Source of the DNA: Thermoleophilia bacterium
Lineage (GTDB): Bacteria; Actinomycetota; Thermoleophilia; Gaiellales; SKUG01
Assembly (NCBI GenBank): GCA_020438525.1
Contig: JAGQUL010000024.1
Coordinates: 1 to 20,373 of the forward strand
Direction of reading: 5' to 3'
DNA: 20,373 bases
Under the pieces are notes generated by a model. It searched no databases and had not been told where the DNA came from. It saw only the letters and a list, made by a program, of their open reading frames with translations. Position numbers and translations under genes: made by a program. Of this stretch, positions 14,454 to 20,373 are shown in pieces. Positions within the stretch are counted from its first letter, which is position 1. Each line of letters begins with the position of its first letter.

Positions 14454-15785
14454 TCAGGAGACGACGACCGCCACGCCGGCTGCATCCATGGCGCGGCTGA
14501 ACTCGTCGTAGATCGCGGCGATACCGTCGGGAACCCAGGTCGGGTCGACGAGATCGCGCACACGGTCGATGCCGAGCGCATCGACCACCGCCGGACGATC
14601 GGCGAGCGCATCGGCCATGTTCGCGCGGGCGCCGCTGCGTACTTCGGCGGCTGCGGACTGGACCGCGCGATAGGCGTCGTCGCGGACGAGGCCGGCAGCA
14701 ACGAGCTCGAGCAGCACACGCTGCGAGGCGACGGTCCCACGCTGCCCGGCGAGGTTCTCGAGCATCCGCTCGGGCACGACCACCATGCCGTCGACGAGCC
14801 ACGTCACCTTGGCGAGGAGGTAGTCGACCAGGGTGAACGTGTCCGGAAGGATCACGCGCTCGATCGACGAGTGCGAGATGTCGCGCTCGTGCCACAGCGC
14901 CACGTTCTCGATCGACGCCCCGGCATTCGCTCGCACGAGACGCGCGAGTCCGCAGACCTGCTCGCTCACGATCGGGTTGCGCTTGTGCGGCATCGCGCTC
15001 GAGCCCTTCTGCCCAGTCGCGAACGGCTCGCTCGCCTCCCCCACCTCCGGACGCTGCAGGTGCCGGATCTCGAGCGCGATCCGCTCGAGGGTCGCGGCAT
15101 GGATCGCAAGCGAGCCCAGCAGCGCAGCGTGGCGGTCGCGTTGAACGACCTGTGTGGCACTGGGGTCGCGCTGGAGCCCGAGCTGCCCGAGCACGAGCCG
15201 CTCCACTGCCGGTCCGACACCCGAGTAGGTGCCGACCGCTCCGCTCAGCTTGCCCACGCGGATGTCGACGACGGCCGCGGCGACGCGCGTGCGATCACGT
15301 CGCAGCTGGTGCCACCACCCCACGAGCTTCGCGCCGAACGTCGTCACCTCGGCCGGCATGCCGTGCGTGCGCCCGAGCATCACCGTGTCGCGGTGTTCGA
15401 GCGCGCGTCGCGCCACTGCGTCGAGCAGCGAATCCATGCCGTCCAGCACGAGCTCGCCGGCGCGGTGCAGCGTCCACCCGAGCGCGGTGTCCACCACGTC
15501 GCTCGACGTGAGCCCGAAGTGCACCCACCCCGCGGCATCGGGAGCGTCCTGCGCGATCACGTCGACGAACGCGGCGACGTCGTGGCGCGTCTCGCGCTCG
15601 CGCTCCTGGACGCGGTCGACGTCGACGTGCTCGAGCGCACCGAGCGCATCCGCTGCCGACTGCGGCGCGATTCCTTCGCTCGCCATCGCTCGCAGCGCGG
15701 CCTGCTCGACGCGCAGCCATGCGTCCATCCGTGCCTGGTCGGTGAAGAGGGCCGCCATCTCCGGGCGGCTGTAGCGCGAGATCAT
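14454..15785 (-). CDS. purB: Adenylosuccinate lyase (443 aa)
   Basis: An aspartase/fumarase-superfamily enzyme that releases fumarate from SAICAR and from adenylosuccinate, thus acting twice in purine synthesis. It has the superfamily signature GSSAMPHKRNP (261-271) with the catalytic Ser loop, TRHDV with His68, HFGLTSSDVVDT with His89 and GRTHG with His141; these are the same positions as the catalytic histidines of the Bacillus enzyme. ALWHERDISHSS is also present. One oddity is GRTHGMPAEVTTFG (138-151), where most relatives have GVHAEPTTFG, so a usually conserved second His is Pro. The ribosome-binding site is weak (AGG 8 nt before ATG 15785). purE ends 47 bp upstream, so the two are likely one transcript. 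Confidence 0.95.
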   Translation of the reverse strand: MISRYSRPEMAALFTDQARMDAWLRVEQAALRAMASEGIAPQSAADALGALEHVDVDRVQERERETRHDVAAFVDVIAQDAPDAAGWVHFGLTSSDVVDTALGWTLHRAGELVLDGMDSLLDAVARRALEHRDTVMLGRTHGMPAEVTTFGAKLVGWWHQLRRDRTRVAAAVVDIRVGKLSGAVGTYSGVGPAVERLVLGQLGLQRDPSATQVVQRDRHAALLGSLAIHAATLERIALEIRHLQRPEVGEASEPFATGQKGSSAMPHKRNPIVSEQVCGLARLVRANAGASIENVALWHERDISHSSIERVILPDTFTLVDYLLAKVTWLVDGMVVVPERMLENLAGQRGTVASQRVLLELVAAGLVRDDAYRAVQSAAAEVRSGARANMADALADRPAVVDALGIDRVRDLVDPTWVPDGIAAIYDEFSRAMDAAGVAVVVS

Positions 15786-15832
15786 GCGTGCAGCCTATCG
15801 ACCGCCGCCCCGCGCAGGACGCCCCGCGGCGG

Positions 15833-16306
15833 TCAGCCCCGCGGCGGGAGCGGCGCCGCCCCCAGGATGCGCGCGGCGAAGATCGCGGCGTTGCGCACGT
15901 TGCCGATCCCCATGCAGGCGACCGGCATCCCAGCTGGAGCCTGCGCCGTTGCGAGCAGCGTGTCGAGCCCACCGACCGTGTGCGATTCCATCGGCACCCC
16001 GATCACCGGCAGGTCGGTTCGGGTGGCGACCATCGACGGCAGCCATGGCACCTCGCCCGCCGTCGCGATGATCACTCGGATGCCACGCATGCCGGCGTTC
16101 GACAGGAACTCGTCGAGCACCTCTGGGCTGCGCGTGGGCGACAGCTCGTGCGTATGGTGGTCGATCCCGCGGGTGGTGAGCTCACCGGCGGCGTTCTCTG
16201 CCGCGGTCCACTCGTCACGCGACGCCACGATGAATGCCACGGGCGGGTGCGCCTCGCCGAACTGCTCGAAGATCTCCTCGACCTGCTCGCGGGTCGCCGC
16301 GCTCAC
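15833..16306 (-). CDS. purE: PurE-like N5-CAIR mutase lacking the catalytic His (157 aa)
   Basis: PurE normally isomerises N5-CAIR to CAIR in an octamer. The fold is evident over the whole length: IRVIIATAGEVPWLPSMVA (76-94), LPVIGVP (99-105), GGLDTLLATAQAPAGMPVA (112-130) and AAIFAARIL (140-148). Active-site motifs are changed. GSxSDW is ASRDEW (28-33). SAHRTP is SPTRSP (56-61), so the catalytic His is Thr58. The GGAAHLPGM loop is GEVPWLPSM (84-92). Either it is inactive or it performs another reaction on a similar ligand. GTG 16306 is chosen because AGAAGGA lies upstream at good spacing. The gene lies between purB and the GH26-like gene. Confidence 0.85.
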   Translation of the reverse strand: MSAATREQVEEIFEQFGEAHPPVAFIVASRDEWTAAENAAGELTTRGIDHHTHELSPTRSPEVLDEFLSNAGMRGIRVIIATAGEVPWLPSMVATRTDLPVIGVPMESHTVGGLDTLLATAQAPAGMPVACMGIGNVRNAAIFAARILGAAPLPPRG

Positions 16307-16407
16307 GCCCGGTCCTTCTGCACTGCGCGCATGGCCGAGCTGGATCTCATGTGGGTCGTCGTTCACCCGGATCGTGTTCCCGCCGATCCGTCCGTCCACA
16401 CCGATTT

Positions 16408-16421
16408 CGGCCGAGCGGCCG
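16408..16421 (-). terminator. Possible GC-rich hairpin after the GH26-like gene
   Basis: CGGCCG (16408-16413) and CGGCCG (16416-16421) can fold into a compact hairpin just after the stop at 16426. The loop is tight and no T-run follows, so an intrinsic terminator is only weakly supported. The rest of the 119-bp gap to purE shows nothing else beyond the purE ribosome-binding site. Confidence 0.25.
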
Positions 16422-16425
16422 CAGA

Positions 16426-17532
16426 TCAGCCGTGCGAGCTGCTGGTGGCGGGTGCCGTGCAGCCGCTGTAGTACGCATCGAACGCAGCGCACCGGAACCG
16501 GGCCTGACGTGCGAATCGGCGGTAGCTGGCGAGCGATCGACGCTTGCTCGCGAGCCGGAACGTGCTGCCGCTCGTGCCGTTGAAGTACATGAGCGCCATC
16601 GTGCGCGGATGCCCCGCAACCCAGCGGAACATCTTCGCCATGAACGCCGGGTCGTCGTAGCCCCAGGGGGCGTACTCGGCGACCATGAACGGGTGGTACT
16701 TGGCGTAGCGACGGTACAGCGCCTCGTGCGCGGCCCATGCAACACGCCCGTTCTGCGCGTACAGGTCGTTCGCGACGTAGTCGACGAACGGCCGGCCCGG
16801 ATAGTAGTCCCATGGCTGGTTCCCGCGGATGTCGGGCTTGCCGCGCGCCTGCGGGTTGAACACCATCGCGACGCGTCCGGAGCGCGGCAGGTACGTCTCG
16901 TCCGTAGCGAGCGGCGGCATGCCGCGCAGCGCGAGGCGCTTGTCGATGCCGGCGACGCTGCCACCCTTGGCGATCAGCGCGATCCGGATGAATGCGTTGC
17001 GATAGCTGCGCGTGGAGTGGTCGGCGTCGCGGCGACTGCCGTTCGAGTCGAACGCGCTCCAGTAGCTCCAGTGGCCGTTCATCTCGGCCGGCGGCCGCAC
17101 GTACACGTACTGCCCCGAGTCGTTGAGCACGCGGCCCATGTCGAGGAAGTAGTCGTCGACCTCGCCACGCGCCACCGCTCCCGGCGAGCGTCCCTCGAGC
17201 CCGTTGTCGACCCGCTGGGGACCGATGTGGACGACGAGCCGGTAGCCGCCGTCCGCGGCGTCCTGCAGTTGCTGGTCGAGCGCCATGTTCCACGTTCGGT
17301 CCTCGTTCCACGGGACCGTGATCAGGTACAGGTCGTGCGGCGTGCCGGTCAGCGCCGAGAACTCGCCGGGCGTCGTGGCATGGCCGCCCACGCCGAGCAG
17401 CACCGTGCCACGGGGCGGCATGCCCGGCACGGCGGTCGCGGCATGTGCACGCGTGGGCATCAGCGCGAGCAGGAGCAGCAGCGCGAGCAGCGGCAGCATG
17501 ATCGTGGCAGGAGTACGGGGCACGCTTCGCAT
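16426..17532 (-). CDS. Secreted GH26-like glycoside hydrolase (beta-mannanase fold, 368 aa)
   Basis: The N-terminal signal peptide has Arg residues, a hydrophobic stretch (12-26) and a likely cleavage after TRAHA (31), so the protein is exported. The rest resembles GH26 (beta-alpha)8 barrels, which cut beta-mannans and related glucans. YVRPPAEMNGHWSYW (144-158) is the acid/base region with Glu150, MVAEYAPWGYD (283-293) carries the predicted nucleophile Glu286, and WDYYPGRPFVDYVANDLY (241-258) matches the typical strand. In most GH26 enzymes His precedes the acid/base Glu; here it is Ala149. The substrate cannot be read. It is an odd neighbour: it sits between purD (53 bp upstream) and purE. 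The ribosome-binding site is weak at ATG 17532, and the hydrophobic-core Met12 is a less likely start because it would drop the positive n-region. An 18-bp palindrome sits just upstream. Confidence 0.78.
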   Translation of the reverse strand: MRSVPRTPATIMLPLLALLLLLALMPTRAHAATAVPGMPPRGTVLLGVGGHATTPGEFSALTGTPHDLYLITVPWNEDRTWNMALDQQLQDAADGGYRLVVHIGPQRVDNGLEGRSPGAVARGEVDDYFLDMGRVLNDSGQYVYVRPPAEMNGHWSYWSAFDSNGSRRDADHSTRSYRNAFIRIALIAKGGSVAGIDKRLALRGMPPLATDETYLPRSGRVAMVFNPQARGKPDIRGNQPWDYYPGRPFVDYVANDLYAQNGRVAWAAHEALYRRYAKYHPFMVAEYAPWGYDDPAFMAKMFRWVAGHPRTMALMYFNGTSGSTFRLASKRRSLASYRRFARQARFRCAAFDAYYSGCTAPATSSSHG

Positions 17533-17543
17533 GACACCGCAGT

Positions 17544-17561
17544 CATCGACACCTGTCGATG
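17544..17561. promoter_or_regulatory. 18-bp palindrome upstream of the GH26-like gene
   Basis: CATCGACA (17544-17551) and TGTCGATG (17554-17561) are perfect inverted arms around a central CC. They lie between the purD stop (17585) and the GH26-like start (17532). The form fits an operator for a dimeric repressor, which would let this gene be regulated apart from the purine genes. An mRNA hairpin is the alternative. Confidence 0.45.
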
Positions 17562-17584
17562 CAGCTTGAGCGCCCCGTCGGGCG

Positions 17585-18880
17585 TCAGGCGAAGATGCCG
17601 GCCTCGGCAGCCACGTCGGTGCGCAGGTGGCGACCGTCGAACGTGATCTGCGCAGCGGCTTCCTGCGCCTTGGCGGCGGCGGCCTCGACCGTGTCTGCCG
17701 TGGCGGTCACCGTGAGCACGCGGCCACCGGTAGCGCCGAGGCCCTTGGCCTTGCCCTTGCCGGTGGTGACGACCGAGCCGAGGAACAGCTCGACGTCGTC
17801 GATCGCGGCCGCGTCTGCGAGCCCGGCGATCGCAAGCTCCACGTCGCGGGTCTCCTCGCCCGGGTACGTCTCGTCGACCAGCGCGACCGCAGCAGAGGCT
17901 CCGACGGGCTCCGACAGCTCGACGCCGTCGAGCTTGCCGGTTGCGGCGCGGTGCAGCAGGTCGAGCAGGTCGTCGTCCATCGTGCGGACCATCGCCTGCA
18001 CCTCGAGGTCGCCGAAGCGGCAGTTGTACTCGAGCACCTTCGGGCCGGTCTTGGTGAACATCACGTCGGCGTAGAGCACGCCCACGTAGTTCATGCCGCG
18101 ATCCTCGTAGTCGGCGAGCGCCGGCTTGATGCCTGCGTCGATCGCTTCCTCGATCTGCTGCTCGTAGAGCTCCTCGACGGGGAGCCATGCGCCCATGCCG
18201 TCGGTGTTGGGGCCGTGGTCGTTGTCGTCGCGGCGCTTCTCGGAGCGCACGACGTGCAGCGGCACGACGTTCTCGCCATCGGTGAGCACGGTGATCGACG
18301 CCTCGATGCCCTGCAGGAATTCCTCGACGACGATCCGGCGACCGGCCACGCCGAACTGCGAGTCGACCAGCAGCGCCTGCAGCGCGCGCTCGGCCTGTAC
18401 CTTGGTCATGCAGACGAAGCTGCCGCGACCGCCGGTGATGCCGTCGGCCTTGATCACGACCGGGCCGCGCCAGCGGTTGATCGCCGCGAGCGCTGCCTGC
18501 ACGTCGCTGAATGCTTCCCAGCGCGCGGTCGGCACCTGGGCGCGATCCATCAGCTCCTTGGCGTAGACCTTGCTGCCCTCGATCCGGGCGCCGGATGCGG
18601 ACGGGCCACAGCACGGGATGCCGTGCTTCTTGAGGCGGTTGGAGAGGCCGTCGACGAGCGGGGCTTCCTCGCCCACGACCACGAGGTCGACGCCGAGCTT
18701 CTCGGCGAGCTTCGTCACGCCGTCGATGTCGCGAGCCGCGACCTTCGCATGGCACTTGGCGTGCTCGGCGATTCCGGGATTGCCGGGTGCAGCATGAAGC
18801 TCGGTCAAGGCTGGGCTCTGAGCGAGCTTCCAGCAGATGGCGTGTTCACGAGCACCTGAGCCGACCACGAGTACCTTCAT
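17585..18880 (-). CDS. purD: Phosphoribosylamine-glycine ligase (GAR synthetase) with altered ATP-grasp motifs (431 aa)
   Basis: PurD couples phosphoribosylamine, glycine and ATP to GAR. Full length and in the right order: MKVLVVGSGAREHA (1-14), APGNPGIA (31-38), VVVGEEAPLVDGL (67-79), EGSKVYAK (101-108), KADGITGGRGS (144-154), EEFLQGIEAS (186-195), GPNTDGMGA (223-231), LEYNCRFGDLEVQ (283-295) and TGGRVLTVTA near the end. Departures from usually invariant motifs are GPEAPL to GEEAPL, DGLAAGKG to DGITGGRG (ATP-contacting Lys to Arg152), GPNTGGMG to GPNTDGMG and RFGDPE to RFGDLE. ATG 18880 is chosen because the family starts with MKVL; the ribosome-binding site is poor. The stop is 52 bp before the GH26-like gene. 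Confidence 0.9.
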   Translation of the reverse strand: MKVLVVGSGAREHAICWKLAQSPALTELHAAPGNPGIAEHAKCHAKVAARDIDGVTKLAEKLGVDLVVVGEEAPLVDGLSNRLKKHGIPCCGPSASGARIEGSKVYAKELMDRAQVPTARWEAFSDVQAALAAINRWRGPVVIKADGITGGRGSFVCMTKVQAERALQALLVDSQFGVAGRRIVVEEFLQGIEASITVLTDGENVVPLHVVRSEKRRDDNDHGPNTDGMGAWLPVEELYEQQIEEAIDAGIKPALADYEDRGMNYVGVLYADVMFTKTGPKVLEYNCRFGDLEVQAMVRTMDDDLLDLLHRAATGKLDGVELSEPVGASAAVALVDETYPGEETRDVELAIAGLADAAAIDDVELFLGSVVTTGKGKAKGLGATGGRVLTVTATADTVEAAAAKAQEAAAQITFDGRHLRTDVAAEAGIFA

Positions 18881-18984
18881 GGGCCGAAATCTATCAGGCC
18901 CGGACCACTCCGTGCGGCAGTTCCCCCGCATCCACGCGGGAGATTCCGGCGATTTTCACGCTGGCCGCATGGGGAATCGGACGA

Positions 18985-20010
18985 TCATCCGACCTTCCGC
19001 ACCGGAGCAGTCGGCGTCGAGCGATCGGCGACATCGACGTATCGTCGCAGCACGAACTCCGCGCCACGACACATCGTGTCGAGGGTCTCGACCGGCGCCG
19101 TGGCGTGTCGTCGCCCACCTGCGACGAACAGGAAGTGCCTGCCACGCTGGCACCACTGCACGTCGAGCTCGGTCGCGAGCGCCTCGACCATCGACGGATC
19201 GAACACCTGGTGCCAGATCACCTCGTCGCCGCCGTCGACCCGAATCTCGCAGTTCAGGTCGAGATCGATGCTCTCGAGCCGCAGCTCCGTGCCGGCGACG
19301 TCGATGTCGAAATCCGAGAAGCCCCGGAGGAACTGCGTGACCGACGAGCCGGGCAGGCGGAACAACCGACTGCTCGGTGCCTCGGCATGCAGGAAGTACG
19401 CGTGATGTCGTTCCGTGCTGCGACCGCGGCCCGTCGTCCACGCGGTCGCACCGACACGCACCGTGAACTCGCCGATGCGACCGACCCACGGACCCTTCCA
19501 GTCGCGGTCGCGCCCGTCACGAAGGACGCCGAACCGGACGGTTGTCGGGATCGCATGCGGACCGGACAGGCGAAATCCACGCTCGGCTGCCCAGCGTTGC
19601 CAGGGGATGCGTCGCTCCCGTCGCCACGGCGGCTTGAGGTGCAGGCGAAGCAACCCGTAGGTCACGGCAGCGATCGCCAGCAGCCCGCCCCAGGCAGGCG
19701 GCAGCCACGTTCCATCCAGGGTCTGCGGATCGCCGTCGGTGTCGTAGGTGATCACGCCGCTGCCGCCGAACCACCGGTTCAGCGTCTCGTCGGCGACGAC
19801 CTTGTCGAGCAGCCAGACGAGCAGCACCGTCACACCGACGAACGCGACGATCGAGTACACGAAGTACGCCCATGCCCGCGCCGAGATTCCGGTGCGCGGC
19901 GGCCGGTACCCGCGCAGGGGCGCGTCGACGGTCGCGTCGGGATACAGGTCCCGGAGCATGGGCGGGCGATCGACCATGCTCGGGATGTCGGCATCGCGCG
20001 TGCCGAGCAT
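18985..20010 (-). CDS. Two-TM membrane protein with DUF3137-like cytoplasmic domain (341 aa)
   Basis: The function is not known. About 45 N-terminal residues precede TM1 (about 47-68), then a short loop containing YDTDGDPQ, then TM2 (about 104-123), followed by the basic stretch KPPWRRERR that should face the cytoplasm. The remainder (about 135-320) is a soluble beta-rich domain (GRIGEFTVRVG, FDIDVAGTELRLES, RHFLFVAGG) similar to the DUF3137-like domains found behind two TM helices in many actinobacteria. No catalytic motif is seen. The start at 20010 is 18 bp after the purA stop, so it is probably in the same transcript; ATGs at codons 12 and 18 are possible alternatives. The gap of 104 bp to purD holds no clear signal. 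Confidence 0.7.
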   Translation of the reverse strand: MLGTRDADIPSMVDRPPMLRDLYPDATVDAPLRGYRPPRTGISARAWAYFVYSIVAFVGVTVLLVWLLDKVVADETLNRWFGGSGVITYDTDGDPQTLDGTWLPPAWGGLLAIAAVTYGLLRLHLKPPWRRERRIPWQRWAAERGFRLSGPHAIPTTVRFGVLRDGRDRDWKGPWVGRIGEFTVRVGATAWTTGRGRSTERHHAYFLHAEAPSSRLFRLPGSSVTQFLRGFSDFDIDVAGTELRLESIDLDLNCEIRVDGGDEVIWHQVFDPSMVEALATELDVQWCQRGRHFLFVAGGRRHATAPVETLDTMCRGAEFVLRRYVDVADRSTPTAPVRKVG

Positions 20011-20028
20011 GAGCGGTGACCCTGGCGG

Positions 20029-20373
20029 TCAGGCCGTCGCCACGGTGCCGCGCTCGATCACGCTCGCACGGTCCTGACCGGTGCCCACGAACGTCACCGG
20101 CACGCCGACGCTGGCCTCGATCCGGTCGAGCAGCGCACGTGCTTGTTCCGGAAGCTCGTCGCTGCTTCGGACAGCATCGATGTCGCGCGTCCAGCCGGGC
20201 AGCAGCTCGATCTCCGCGCGCGCCTTGTACACGTCGCGCGAGAGCACGGGCCAGTCGCGCACGAACTCGCCGTCGATCTCGTAGGAGTCGCACACGCCGA
20301 CACGCTCGAACCCGCTCAGCACGTCGAGCTTGGTGATCGCCAGCTCCGTGAGCCCGTTGACCTGCACCGCGCG
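20029..20373 (-). CDS. purA: Adenylosuccinate synthetase, C-terminal part (runs off the window)
   Basis: The last 114 codons of purA, reading in from the window edge. PurA joins IMP and aspartate using GTP, the first step from IMP to AMP. VNGLTELAITKLDVLSGF is the family's substrate/GTP-binding stretch, LPGWTRDI a later conserved block, and VGVPVTFVGTGQDR the final GTG(P)xR block, where Gln replaces the usual Pro. The GTG at 20367 is an internal Val codon, not the start. PurB, encoded in this window, takes the product onward to AMP. Confidence 0.93.
   Translation of the reverse strand, partial: RAVQVNGLTELAITKLDVLSGFERVGVCDSYEIDGEFVRDWPVLSRDVYKARAEIELLPGWTRDIDAVRSSDELPEQARALLDRIEASVGVPVTFVGTGQDRASVIERGTVATA

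Noticed and set aside
13785..16583. Plus-strand open frame of 932 codons
   Set aside because: It is antisense to purH, purB and purE. It has no domain sense and is Arg/Ser/Ala-rich, as expected of a shadow frame in GC-rich DNA.
17627..18859. Plus-strand frame of 410 codons
   Set aside because: Complete antisense shadow of purD, low-complexity and rich in Arg, Val and Asp.

Overview
The window looks like chromosomal DNA of a high-GC actinobacterium. The lineage is an inference: the PurB, MetB and CBS-type sequences are actinobacterial in flavour. A member of class Thermoleophilia (Solirubrobacterales or Patulibacter-like) is my best guess, held with low to moderate confidence. Almost everything lies on the minus strand. 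The exception is one alpha/beta hydrolase gene on the plus strand.

Left part (1-7845), accessory in character. The window opens inside an IS481-family transposase, of which the N-terminal 212 codons are present. Its leader can fold so that the ribosome-binding site is paired, and a strong 49-bp inverted repeat lies just upstream. Next comes a very large secreted protein of 2266 residues: a signal peptide, twelve degenerate repeats of about 130 residues related to pre-peptidase C-terminal (PPC)-like beta-sandwich domains, several Ig/FN3-like domains and a C-terminal beta-rich domain. A tRNA-Lys(UUU) gene sits upstream of it.

Middle part (7846-12409). A plus-strand alpha/beta hydrolase converges on, and overlaps by 33 bp, a cystathionine gamma-synthase/lyase gene (metB type). 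Upstream of that lies a small lipoprotein built from five copies of an exactly 34-residue repeat, then a CBS-type cysteine/cystathionine synthase without the regulatory Bateman domains. The two PLP enzymes together could run transsulfuration.

Right part (12423-20373), a purine-biosynthesis cluster. In transcription order it reads purA (3' part only), a two-TM DUF3137-like protein, purD, a secreted GH26-like glycoside hydrolase, purE, purB, purH, then a SemiSWEET sugar transporter whose start overlaps the purH stop (TGATG), then the CBS-type gene. The family assignments are clear, but several enzymes lack residues that are nearly invariant in their families. PurE has Thr in place of the catalytic His of the SAHRTP loop. 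PurH has lost the catalytic Lys and Tyr and the STGGT loop of its IMP cyclohydrolase domain. PurD has altered ATP-grasp motifs. PurB keeps its three catalytic histidines. Either this lineage makes purines with strongly diverged enzymes, or this is a second, repurposed set.

Strong palindromes lie in the purB-purH gap (51 bp, with a perfect 19-bp core) and just upstream of the GH26-like gene (18 bp). No U-tract terminator, CRISPR array or rRNA gene was seen.
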